Shown here piece by piece: positions 8,766-16,655 of a DNA stretch of 64,000 bases (positions are counted from its first letter, which is position 1; each line of letters begins with the position of its first letter). Below the pieces are notes generated by a model. That model saw only the letters and a list, made by a program, of their open reading frames with translations, did not search any database and was not told where the DNA came from. Origin of the DNA: Chloroflexota bacterium (GTDB lineage Bacteria > Chloroflexota > Anaerolineae > Aggregatilineales > Phototrophicaceae); contig WTGC01000106.1 of assembly GCA_011523705.1 (NCBI GenBank), forward strand, positions 1 to 64,000, in the 5' to 3' direction. A program made the position numbers and the translations under genes.

Positions 8766-8838
8766 GCCACCCTAGCTCAATTGGCAGAGCGATCGCTTCG
8801 TAAGCGATAGGTTATGGGTTCAAGTCCCATGGGTGGCT
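8766..8838 (+). tRNA. tRNA-Thr (anticodon CGT)
   Basis: A complete cloverleaf of 73 nt can be drawn. Acceptor GCCACCC pairs with GGGTGGC, D-stem GCTC with GAGC, anticodon stem ATCGC with GCGAT around loop TTCGTAA, and T-stem ATGGG with CCCAT around TTCAAGT. Anticodon CGT reads the Thr codon ACG. CCA is not encoded. It sits about 50 nt upstream of the Val T-box leader. Confidence 0.95.
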
Positions 8839-8841
8839 CAA

Positions 8842-8869
8842 CTCCAGACCGCGTCTGGAGGACGATTTT
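8842..8869 (+). terminator. Hairpin after tRNA-Thr (weak terminator or processing hairpin)
   Basis: CTCCAGAC-CGC-GTCTGGAG is a perfect 8-bp stem starting 4 nt after the tRNA, followed by GACGATTTT. The T-run is short and displaced, so termination may be partial and the tRNA could be co-transcribed with the T-box leader. Confidence 0.5.
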
Positions 8870-8875
8870 GACAAC

Positions 8876-9135
8876 TGAATAACGAAAAAACGTTGATCGG
8901 GAAGAGTAGACATTTCCCTTCACAGCAGAGAATGCGGGTCAAAGGCTGGGAGCCCGCTTGTGAGCATTTGTCGAAGGTCGCCCGGGAGTTGCCCGAAAGA
9001 AGGCATCCGCCAGTAGAATCGGGCCGGTTTACGCCCGTCATCGCGTCTCGAGCGCAGTGGACATTTGTTCACTGAAGCAAGGTGGTACCGCGGAAGGCAG
9101 CCTTTCGTCCTTGTATGGATGGAAGGCTTTTTTGT
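8876..9135 (+). promoter_or_regulatory. T-box riboswitch (Val) controlling valS
   Basis: A tRNA-sensing leader upstream of valS. The T-box core AAGGTGGTACCGCGG is at 9079-9093; its TGGT can pair with the ACCA end of uncharged tRNA-Val. Stem I shows the loop-E strand AGAGTA (about 8903) and, opposite, GAAG followed by GTC at 8977-8979, the position of the specifier codon in glycyl T-boxes. GTC is a Val codon, matching the downstream gene. The competing terminator AGCCTTTCGTCC / GGATGGAAGGCT (9099-9128) ends in six Ts. Uncharged tRNA-Val should stabilise the antiterminator and switch valS on. Confidence 0.92.
9099..9133 (+). terminator. Rho-independent terminator of the T-box leader
   Basis: A 12-bp stem (AGCCTTTCGTCC with GGATGGAAGGCT, including G-U pairs) is followed directly by TTTTTT. 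It overlaps the 3' side of the T-box antiterminator, as required for transcriptional attenuation. Confidence 0.85.
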
Positions 9136-9157
9136 TGGAACGACGGGAGGTTTTGCG

Positions 9158-11803
9158 ATGAAAGCCCAGGCTGGAAAAGACATGCCGCGCAATTTTGACT
9201 TCGCCGAGGTCGAGCCGCGCCTTTACAACTGGTGGCAAGAGATGGGCTGGTTCAAGCCGGAGCGCGCCCCCGCCGATGCCGAGCCTTATGTCATCAGCAT
9301 GCCGCCGCCCAACGTCACCGGCAGCCTGCATATCGGGCATGCCCTCTTCACCGCGCTGGAAGACTTGATGATCCGCTATGAGCGCATGCGGGGCAAAGCG
9401 GCGCTCTGGCTGCCCGGCACCGATCATGCCGGCATCGCCACCCAGTTGCAAGTCGAGAAGATGCTGCTGGACGAGGGGACCAGCCGCGAGGAAGTCGGCT
9501 ATGAAGAATTCCTCCATCGCACCTGGCAGTTCAAGGAAGAGCAAGGCGGCGCCATCATCAGCCAGTTGCGGCGGCTCGGCGCCAGTTGCGATTGGGATCG
9601 CGAGCGTTTCACCCTGGACGATGGCCTGTCGAACGCCGTCATTCAAGCCTTTATCACGCTCTGGGAACAAGGCCTGGTCTATCGCGGACCCCGCCTGGTG
9701 AACTGGAGCCCGGGCTTGCAGACCGCCGTCTCCGACCTCGAAGTGGAATCGAACGAAGAAGAAGTCACGCTTTACTATTTCCGCTACCCGGTCGAGGGCG
9801 GCGAGCATCTGCCGGTCGCCACCACGCGCCCGGAGACGATTCTGGGCGATACCGCCGTCGCTGTACACCCGGACGATGAGCGGTATCGCCATCTGATCGG
9901 CAAGCGCGCTAATGTGCCGATTCTGGGGCGCGAGATTCCCATCATCGGCGACGATTACGTCGACATGGAATTCGGCACCGGCGCCTTGAAGGTCACGCCG
10001 GGTCACGATTTCAGCGATTATGAACTTGCTCAAAGGCACGATCTCGAGCTACTGAACATCCTCAACAAAGACGCCAGCATGAACGCCAATGCGGGCAAAT
10101 ACGCCGGCTTGGATCGTTATGATTGCCGCAAGCGGCTCTGGCGCGATATGGAAGCGGCGGCGCTGACAATCAAGACCGAGCCTTATGTCACGCGCATTCC
10201 GCGCAGCCAGCGCGGCGGCGAAGTCGTCGAGCCGATGATGAGCACGCAGTGGTACGTCCGCATCCAGCCGCTGGCGGACAAGGCGATCGCCGCCGTTCGC
10301 GATGGGCGCGTCAAAATCGTGCCCGAGCGCTTCGAGAAGGTCTACTTCCACTGGCTGGAAAACATCCAGGACTGGTGCATCAGCCGCCAGCTTTGGTGGG
10401 GGCATCGCATCCCGGCTTGGTATCGCGAAAAAGACGGCGACCCCGAAGGCGAGATCTACGTCGGCCGCGATGCGCCGAGCGGCGACGGCTGGGTGATGGA
10501 GCAGGATGTGCTCGACACCTGGTTCAGCAGCGGTCTCTGGCCCTTCAGCACACTTGGCTGGCCGCAGGAGACTGACGACCTGGCTCGCTTTTATCCGACG
10601 CAGATGATGGAAACCGGTCACGACATCCTCTTCTTTTGGGTGGCGCGCATGATCATGATGGGCTTGTGGTTCACTGATACGCCGCCGTTCCACACGGTGT
10701 ACCTGCACGGGCTGGTGCGGGCCGAAGGCGGGGTGAAATTCAGCAAAACGCTGGGCAACGCCATCGATCCGCTGACGGTCGTCGACAGGCTGGGGGCCGA
10801 TCCGCTGCGTTTCACCCTAATCACCAGCGGTACACCGGGCAACGACTGCCACCTTGATGAAACGCGCCTGGATCACAGCTTTCGTTTCATCAATAAGATC
10901 TGGCAGATGACTTCTTTCATCAACATGAATCTCGACGGCGAGCTCGAGCTGGGCGCCCCGCCGCTTGATGAACTGGATCTGCCCGCGCGCTGGATTTTGA
11001 GCCGGGTAAATCGCCTTATCGAAAATGTCCAGTATCTCTTCGACATCTTTCAGTACGGCGAGGCTGGCAATCAAATCCTGGCTTTCATGTGGGATGAGTT
11101 TGCGCCTTTCTACCTGGAGATCAGCAAGGAGGCTCTGTATCAAGGCACTGCCGCGCAGAACTCGGCCGCGCGCCGCGTTCTCGTCTATGCGCAAGACCGC
11201 TGCCTGCGCCTGCTGCATCCCTTCATGCCCTTCATGACCGAAGAAGCCTGGTCATTCCTCCCCCACGACGGCGAGGCGCTGATCATCGCTGATTGGCCCC
11301 AAGCCGACAGCGCCTTGATAGACGACGAAGCGGAAGCGCACATGGGCGCCTATCTCGAAGTCGTGCGCGAAATACGCAACACGCGCGGAGAATTCAACGT
11401 GGAGCCGGGTAAACGCATCCAGGCGATAGCGCGCGAAAACGCCGCCACTGTGGACCTGGCGGCAAACGACCATATTCTCAGGCGGCTCTGCAACGTGGAA
11501 TCGCTGACGCTGCTGCCGGTTGCGGCCGACGAGCCGGCGAACGCAGCCAGCATCGTCATCGGCGACATATCCATTTTCTTGCCGCTCGAAGGCATGCTCG
11601 ATATCGCGGCCGAGTGCCATCGGCTTGCGGGAGAAAAGGCGAAGATAGAGGCGCAGCTTAGCCGCACGGCGAAGATGCTGGACAATGCGAATTTTGTCAG
11701 CCGCGCCCGCCCCGATGTCGTTCAGCGCGAACGCTACCGGCTGGACGATCTCAAATCGGCTCAAGCGCAGATTGAAGAACGCATCGCCAATTTATGCGAT
11801 TGA
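9158..11803 (+). CDS. valS: Valyl-tRNA synthetase
   Basis: Charges tRNA-Val in the cytoplasm. It is a class I synthetase of 881 aa with the HIGH motif 'PPPNVTGSLHIGHAL', an editing (CP1) domain with 'VATTRPETILGDTAVAVHP', the 'WCISRQLWWGHRIPAWY' signature, and the KMSKS-type loop 'KFSKTLGN'. The C-terminus is the family's coiled-coil arm ('EKAKIEAQLSRTAKMLDNANF'). The track start at 9065 lies inside the T-box terminator region. ATG 9158 is preceded by GGGAGG at 7 nt spacing and is the correct start. Expression is controlled by the Val T-box leader. Confidence 0.97.
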   Translation: MKAQAGKDMPRNFDFAEVEPRLYNWWQEMGWFKPERAPADAEPYVISMPPPNVTGSLHIGHALFTALEDLMIRYERMRGKAALWLPGTDHAGIATQLQVEKMLLDEGTSREEVGYEEFLHRTWQFKEEQGGAIISQLRRLGASCDWDRERFTLDDGLSNAVIQAFITLWEQGLVYRGPRLVNWSPGLQTAVSDLEVESNEEEVTLYYFRYPVEGGEHLPVATTRPETILGDTAVAVHPDDERYRHLIGKRANVPILGREIPIIGDDYVDMEFGTGALKVTPGHDFSDYELAQRHDLELLNILNKDASMNANAGKYAGLDRYDCRKRLWRDMEAAALTIKTEPYVTRIPRSQRGGEVVEPMMSTQWYVRIQPLADKAIAAVRDGRVKIVPERFEKVYFHWLENIQDWCISRQLWWGHRIPAWYREKDGDPEGEIYVGRDAPSGDGWVMEQDVLDTWFSSGLWPFSTLGWPQETDDLARFYPTQMMETGHDILFFWVARMIMMGLWFTDTPPFHTVYLHGLVRAEGGVKFSKTLGNAIDPLTVVDRLGADPLRFTLITSGTPGNDCHLDETRLDHSFRFINKIWQMTSFINMNLDGELELGAPPLDELDLPARWILSRVNRLIENVQYLFDIFQYGEAGNQILAFMWDEFAPFYLEISKEALYQGTAAQNSAARRVLVYAQDRCLRLLHPFMPFMTEEAWSFLPHDGEALIIADWPQADSALIDDEAEAHMGAYLEVVREIRNTRGEFNVEPGKRIQAIARENAATVDLAANDHILRRLCNVESLTLLPVAADEPANAASIVIGDISIFLPLEGMLDIAAECHRLAGEKAKIEAQLSRTAKMLDNANFVSRARPDVVQRERYRLDDLKSAQAQIEERIANLCD

Positions 11804-11872
11804 CGGACCTGCCAGTGGCGCCATCGCCAGACGCTTGACCACCGCCAGTCGAATCGCGGCGCGCCCTTCGGT

Positions 11873-11878
11873 TATAAT
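11873..11878 (+). promoter_or_regulatory. Candidate -10 (TATAAT) for the LysM gene pair
   Basis: A perfect TATAAT lies 35 nt upstream of the TTG start at 11913. The -35 region at the correct distance (TCGAAT, 18-bp spacer) is weak. Confidence 0.35.
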
Positions 11879-11912
11879 TGGGCTGAGAATCGTCTAGTCT
11901 TGGGTATGCCCA

Positions 11913-13232
11913 TTGTCAGAAGCCTTCAAGGTCTGTCCGATTTGCGAGACACGCAATCAGCGTCACGCTGCCATCTGCGCGACCTGTGGAACGACCATCG
12001 CCGAGATCGCGCCGCAGGAAGCGCCCAGGGAACGTGACCCCGTTGCGCCGCGCTATGAGTTTCGCCTGGGCGAAACTGACCTCGCCGAAGAATCGCTACG
12101 CCGGCCCGGGCGAATCTTGAGCGTGGTTCTCGTCCTGTTTTTTGCGATTGGCCTAGCCGGAATCGCCTTCGCCCTTTACTCGATGCGCATTGGCGATCCG
12201 GCCGGCGCCAGCGTCGAGGGCATCCCCACGATGAAGCCGACGCGCATCGCCGGCCCCACGGTTACCTCGGGACCGCCTACCGCGTCTTACACGCCTAGTC
12301 CGCGGCCGACCATGCCGCCAACCGATACCTTGACGCCATCCCCATGCGTGCGCAAGGTGGCCGCCGGCGATTCTCTGATCGGCATCATATTGCGTTGCGG
12401 CCACCAAAACCTAGAACTCCTGCCCACGGTTATGCAACTCAACGCCATCGCCGATGAGGCCCTGATCCATATCGGGCAGGAGATTGTCGTGCCGCTGCCC
12501 AGCCCAACGCTCGACCCGGCCGCTACCGCCACGCCAGCCGACGACGAGGTCAATTCAGCCTCCGCCAGTTCCCTGTCGGAAGGTCTGGCTTTGCTGGCTT
12601 TTGATCCCTTGTCGCCGACCTTGACGCCGACGCTGTTGCCCGGGCTGATGTGGCATATCGTGCAGCCGGACGAAAATATGATCCTCATTGCCCTGCTATA
12701 CGAAACCACCGCCAAGGCGCTCTCGGATCTGAATCCGGAAATCGACTTTTCTCTATGCGATTTTAGCTCCGCTTATGGCGGACCCGAGTGTACGGTACAG
12801 TTGTGGCAGAACCAACGGATTCGCGTCCCCGCGCCCACACCGACCATAACTCCGATTCCAACCGCATCCGGCAGCGAAACCCCGACCCCGCTGCCGACCG
12901 CCACCTTCAACGCGCCAATCGCGCAAAGCCCGGCGAGCGAGGCTTTCTTCTCTCCCTTGGAACAAGTTACGCTGCGCTGGGTTGCGACCGGTCGTCTGTC
13001 GCCGTCGGATGTCTACCAAGTCACGCTGACCGACACGGACACCGGGGCGAGCTACACCGCCGAAACGCGCGAGCTATTCTTCATCGTGCCGGACATACTG
13101 CAGCCGCGCGATTCAATCAGCCATCATTATTCCTGGCGCGTCAGCGTCTTGGACACTAACAGCGGCCGCGTCTCGCATGCCTCGCCGGAGCGCAGTTTCG
13201 TCTGGCAGGGCGCCGGCCAAACCAGCTCATGA
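11913..13232 (+). CDS. Membrane protein with N-terminal zinc ribbon and two LysM-like domains
   Basis: Protein of 439 aa. A four-Cys zinc ribbon (CPICETR..AICATCGTT, residues 8-26) comes first, then a transmembrane helix at about 72-92, then an extracellular part. That part has Thr/Pro-rich linkers, a LysM-like segment ('RKVAAGDSLIGIILRCGH'), a second one ('WHIVQPDENMILIALLYETT'), and a C-terminal beta-rich domain with 'VTLRWVATGRLSPSDVYQV'. The zinc ribbon should be cytoplasmic and the LysM part outside, binding peptidoglycan. The start is TTG: an in-frame TAG at 11895 closes the frame upstream and the nearby ATG at 11906 is out of frame. Its stop overlaps the next gene (ATGA), so the two are translationally coupled. 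The precise function is unknown. Confidence 0.8.
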   Translation: MSEAFKVCPICETRNQRHAAICATCGTTIAEIAPQEAPRERDPVAPRYEFRLGETDLAEESLRRPGRILSVVLVLFFAIGLAGIAFALYSMRIGDPAGASVEGIPTMKPTRIAGPTVTSGPPTASYTPSPRPTMPPTDTLTPSPCVRKVAAGDSLIGIILRCGHQNLELLPTVMQLNAIADEALIHIGQEIVVPLPSPTLDPAATATPADDEVNSASASSLSEGLALLAFDPLSPTLTPTLLPGLMWHIVQPDENMILIALLYETTAKALSDLNPEIDFSLCDFSSAYGGPECTVQLWQNQRIRVPAPTPTITPIPTASGSETPTPLPTATFNAPIAQSPASEAFFSPLEQVTLRWVATGRLSPSDVYQVTLTDTDTGASYTAETRELFFIVPDILQPRDSISHHYSWRVSVLDTNSGRVSHASPERSFVWQGAGQTSS

Positions 13233-14344
13233 TGCCGCGCCTCGCTTTGCTTCTGTTCCTCTTCATTCCTTGGCTGGCGGCCGGCTGCAATATCAGCATG
13301 CCCGATGCCCGGCTATCGCCAACGATTGAGATTGAATTGATCGAGACGGCATCTCCGGCGCCAAGCGCGACAAGCACGCTCGCTTCGCCTGCGCCATCCC
13401 CGACAGTTGCGCCCGTACAGATAGTGACCCCCGAACCAAGCGCAACCGAGCCGCAAGCGCCGCCTGCGCCCGAGCCAAGCGCCACATCACCCTTCTTCAA
13501 ATACATTGTGCAAGAAGGAGAAACACTCTTCTACATCATTCAGTTGCCGCAGCACGGCTATTCCTACGAACCGAATGTCGCGGCGACGGTCGTCGCCTTA
13601 AATGACAATATACGCGACGCCGATTCGGTCATCGGCGGGATCACGATCTTGATTCCGCGCCCGACCGCAACCGCGACGCCGGCCGGCGCGCAAGCCACCC
13701 AGGCGCTATTGGCGACCATCGGCTTGGATGACTCCTCCGGCGCTGTCCTCGATTCCGGCGCGACAGTCGGCTGTCATGATGTCGTCGCCGGCGATTCCAT
13801 GGTGGCGATCGCGCATACCTACAATACGACGCTGGAAATCCTGAGCGATTTGAACCGCGGCGAAGTGAATTGGTATGGCTGCAACTTCAAGGAACCGGCT
13901 GGCGGGCCCGATTGCCGGCCGACGCTCAACATCGGTCAATGCGTGCGCGTCCCCAAGCCGACTCCCACCCCAACCAAGCCGCCGACGCCCACGGGCAATG
14001 AGACGGCAACGCCCACCGCAACTAAACTGGCGCCTCGCCTGCTGCACCCGGCTGATGGCGCCATCATCGCGCCTGCCGCGCTCACCCTCCATTGGGTCGG
14101 CCTCACCGGCTTGAATCCCGCGGAAGTGTACTTGCTGGAACTCATTGACCAGACCGCCAACACGGCTTTTCGCCAGGTCACCCGCGCCAATTCATTTCGC
14201 ATTCCGGAAGCATTCCTACCGGCCGACGGGCGGCCCCACCTTTTGCAGTGGCAGGTTACGGTCGCCAGAATGAACGACCTGGGCGAGTACTTTTATGTCG
14301 GCGCGCCCGGCGCGGTCAACACCTTTCAATGGCAAAGCCGCTAG
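13229..14344 (+). CDS. LysM-domain lipoprotein
   Basis: Secreted lipoprotein of 371 aa. The signal peptide ends in the lipobox 'LAAGC' (Cys about 20), followed by a Pro/Thr/Ala-rich spacer. Two LysM-like modules follow ('KYIVQEGETLFYIIQ' and 'CHDVVAGDSMVAIAHTYNTT'), then a 'TPTPTKPPTPTGNETATPT' linker and a C-terminal beta-sandwich-like domain ('LHPADGAIIAPAALTLHWVG'). The same modular plan occurs in the preceding gene, whose C-terminal domain is clearly related ('TLRWVATGRLSPSDVYQ' versus 'TLHWVGLTGLNPAEVYL'). The two genes may therefore be duplicates with different anchors. Probably a cell-wall-binding envelope protein; the partner is unknown. Confidence 0.82.
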   Translation: MMPRLALLLFLFIPWLAAGCNISMPDARLSPTIEIELIETASPAPSATSTLASPAPSPTVAPVQIVTPEPSATEPQAPPAPEPSATSPFFKYIVQEGETLFYIIQLPQHGYSYEPNVAATVVALNDNIRDADSVIGGITILIPRPTATATPAGAQATQALLATIGLDDSSGAVLDSGATVGCHDVVAGDSMVAIAHTYNTTLEILSDLNRGEVNWYGCNFKEPAGGPDCRPTLNIGQCVRVPKPTPTPTKPPTPTGNETATPTATKLAPRLLHPADGAIIAPAALTLHWVGLTGLNPAEVYLLELIDQTANTAFRQVTRANSFRIPEAFLPADGRPHLLQWQVTVARMNDLGEYFYVGAPGAVNTFQWQSR

Positions 14345-14412
14345 GCTCTCAAAGGATGTCGCTGACGGACCGCCCAAGCGCCAGATCAGAAAAGACTAGC
14401 GCAACAACAGAC

Positions 14413-16581
14413 TCAGGCGGCTTCCGCGGATTTGGGGACGGATTGATAAGCGGAGAACGCGGGCCGCATCTGTCCGTCCGCGTCTTCCAGGCTGAAGAAG
14501 CAAGCCTCTTCATCGCCAACCGAGCAGCCGTTGAGATTGTACAAAAACATAGCCGCCACGTATTCCAGGCTCTGCGCGATTTCGTAGGCTTGCGTCACAT
14601 AAAGCGCCTGCTCGTCTTCGTTCGTATAACGCAGCCATTCAAAGCCGGTTGACGCTACCGCGAGATTGGCGCCGTCGGTCGTGCCCCAGCCCAACTGCGT
14701 CACGATGACAGGCAGTTCGAGGCCGTGCTCCTTCAGCGTCTCATCATAGAAAGCCAAGAGATCGACAAAATACTGCAGAAAAGACTCGTAGTGCGTATCG
14801 ACGCCCGGCGGCTTGTCACAGCAGCGCAAAGTCGGCGGCGCCGCGGAAGCGCTGAATATCGCGCCAATCGCGTCGCTGACCTCAGCCGCGCCTTCGCTAA
14901 GCATGTTGTTCAGGTATGTCACCGTGTCAATCGAATTGTAATTGTCATTGAAGCCCACCGGCGCCAATCCAGCCGCGACCACCAGAGCCTCCTCGTCATG
15001 CGCCTTGATCGTTTGGTAGGCGATCGCAAGCAGCGGGACATAATAACGCGCCCCTATCTGTATCTGGTCGGGAATGCCGTAGTCGCCCTCATCGGTCATC
15101 TCTTGCGCGCGCGTATAAACCGGCACGGTCCAGAACTTCAAGAGATTGGGCGATTTCCAGATTTCGTAGGCTTCGACTAGGCCGGCGTAGCGAATGACCA
15201 AATTCGCCAAGAAACGGGCGAAATCGTCGTAATCCGCCGGCGGACCGGCGTAATCCAGAAATTGGCTGTTCAGCGTCTCGGTATAGGGCTCGCGGCTCCA
15301 ATCCGGCGCATCGTAAACATTGAGCAAGATCTTCAAGCCGGCCAGTTCCATCGCCGCCACCATTGAATCCAGCGCCGCGTACGAATAAACCATGGGCGCC
15401 GTCTCAATCTCGGCCCAGGGCACGTCGATTTTGACCCAGTCGACGCCGAGCTCCAGCGCCCTTTCCGCCAGTTCATTGGCGCGCGCCCCGTCAATAAATG
15501 CCTGAAGCCCAAAGCCGAATCCGGGCCGCACCTGAATCGGCGCCGGCGCCGGGATCAGTATCGTTTTGCCGAGAACGATCAGGCTGGGGTCGGCAATGCC
15601 ATTCAGCGCCTGAATCCGCGCCACCGCTGTCTCGTGCCGCTCCGCCAATTCCTCCAGCGTGTCGCCCCGCCTGATGACATGAACGACGAGCGTTACGCCC
15701 GCTAGCTTCGGAACCAGTAAGGACTGGCCGACCCGAATATCACGCGCGTCAGCCAGTCGATTCAGCGCTTGCAGCACGGGCCATTCGACATCGTAGCGCT
15801 GCGCGATGCTGTAGAGCGAATCGCCCGTTTGCACGATATAACGTTCCAGGATGCTCTCGTCGATCTTGGGAACGATGATGCTGCGCCCGATGGTTAGATC
15901 GGAGCTTCCTCCCAGATCATTAAGACGGCGCAATTGGTCGACGGTGGTATTGTACAGGCGCGACAATTCGTAGAGCGTGTCTCCCGGCTGCACCACGTGA
16001 ACCGTGACCATGGATTCATCAATGCTCGGGACAGGGACCGTTGAGTCATCGGCTTGGACGACCTCATCCTCAGGACTGATTTCCTCATCCTCAGGGCTGA
16101 TTTCCTCAGCCTCAGGCCTGCTTTCCTCAGCCTCAGGCCTGCTTTCCTCAGACGCCGGAATCAAGATTGTCTGACCGGCGATAATCGCGCTGGTATCCCC
16201 GAGCCCATTGAGACCCCGCAAAATGCCGACGCTGGTGTTGAAGCGTCTGGCTATGCGGTAGAGCGTATCGCCCGGCTGAATTTGATACGCTTCGACCGCG
16301 CTGGCTTCGCCCCGCGGTATCAGCAGAACTTCTCCTGCGACAATGTGACCGCCGGCAAGCGAATTCGCCGCCTGCAAGTCCTCGACCGTCGTGTTGAATC
16401 GCCGGGCAATTGCCAAGAGCGTATCGCCGCTTTGGATGATGTACGAGTCGTATGCCGCTGGCATTGCCGAATCGGACAAATCAGCGGGCGCATCGGCGGC
16501 ATCGTCCTGCGCATAAAGCGAAGCGGCAATGGAAAGCAGAATCATGCAACATATAAAGAGAGACCGGCGGCGCATGACCAA
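14413..16581 (-). CDS. Secreted protein with five LysM domains and a degenerate glycosidase-like domain
   Basis: Protein of 722 aa with a signal peptide (RRRSLFICCMILLSIAASLYA). Five LysM modules follow, each with the Y/V-x-VQxGDTL..IA core and ending in 'ILIP', 'IIVP' or 'LLVP' (roughly residues 45-330). A Glu/Pro-rich spacer encoded by a 21-bp tandem repeat lies between modules 2 and 3. Residues about 350-720 look like a clan GH-A TIM barrel related to GH39/GH5 ('DWVKIDVPWAEIE', 'GLKILLNVYDAPDW'). The acid/base motif WNEPN is WKSPN (W475), and the nucleophile motif TEFGW is TQLGW (Q629). Both catalytic Glu are thus missing, so it is probably a wall-anchored binding protein rather than an enzyme. 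Confidence 0.85.
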   Translation of the reverse strand: MVMRRRSLFICCMILLSIAASLYAQDDAADAPADLSDSAMPAAYDSYIIQSGDTLLAIARRFNTTVEDLQAANSLAGGHIVAGEVLLIPRGEASAVEAYQIQPGDTLYRIARRFNTSVGILRGLNGLGDTSAIIAGQTILIPASEESRPEAEESRPEAEEISPEDEEISPEDEVVQADDSTVPVPSIDESMVTVHVVQPGDTLYELSRLYNTTVDQLRRLNDLGGSSDLTIGRSIIVPKIDESILERYIVQTGDSLYSIAQRYDVEWPVLQALNRLADARDIRVGQSLLVPKLAGVTLVVHVIRRGDTLEELAERHETAVARIQALNGIADPSLIVLGKTILIPAPAPIQVRPGFGFGLQAFIDGARANELAERALELGVDWVKIDVPWAEIETAPMVYSYAALDSMVAAMELAGLKILLNVYDAPDWSREPYTETLNSQFLDYAGPPADYDDFARFLANLVIRYAGLVEAYEIWKSPNLLKFWTVPVYTRAQEMTDEGDYGIPDQIQIGARYYVPLLAIAYQTIKAHDEEALVVAAGLAPVGFNDNYNSIDTVTYLNNMLSEGAAEVSDAIGAIFSASAAPPTLRCCDKPPGVDTHYESFLQYFVDLLAFYDETLKEHGLELPVIVTQLGWGTTDGANLAVASTGFEWLRYTNEDEQALYVTQAYEIAQSLEYVAAMFLYNLNGCSVGDEEACFFSLEDADGQMRPAFSAYQSVPKSAEAA
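16062..16145 (-). repeat. Four tandem 21-bp coding repeats
   Basis: Four consecutive 21-bp units (CCTCAKCCTCAGGMCTGMTTT on the plus strand). The last two are identical and the others differ at a few bases. They encode the heptapeptide spacer EESRPEA / EEISPED between LysM domains. This is a length-variable minisatellite inside the gene. Confidence 0.9.
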
Positions 16582-16655
16582 CTCCTTTGAAATCAGGGAA
16601 TGGTCGATGCTTGCAGTCTACAGTCATGCGCCGGTTCGCGCCAATTCAAACCGTC

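Noticed and set aside
8868-8873. Perfect TTGACA as a promoter for the T-box leader
   Set aside because: No -10 hexamer at 16-18 bp downstream (CGTTGA there), and the leader's Stem I already begins in this region.
9065-9157. Upstream ATG of the valS ORF in the track
   Set aside because: Lies inside the T-box and terminator; ATG 9158 with GGGAGG is the real start.
9038-10039. 333-aa minus-strand ORF opposite valS and the T-box
   Set aside because: Shadow frame running through a structured RNA leader.
11906-11908. ATG as the start of the zinc-ribbon LysM protein
   Set aside because: Out of frame with the zinc ribbon; the TTG at 11913 is the only in-frame option after the upstream TAG.
16062-16145. 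CRISPR-like array
   Set aside because: The repeats are contiguous without spacers and are in frame inside a LysM gene.
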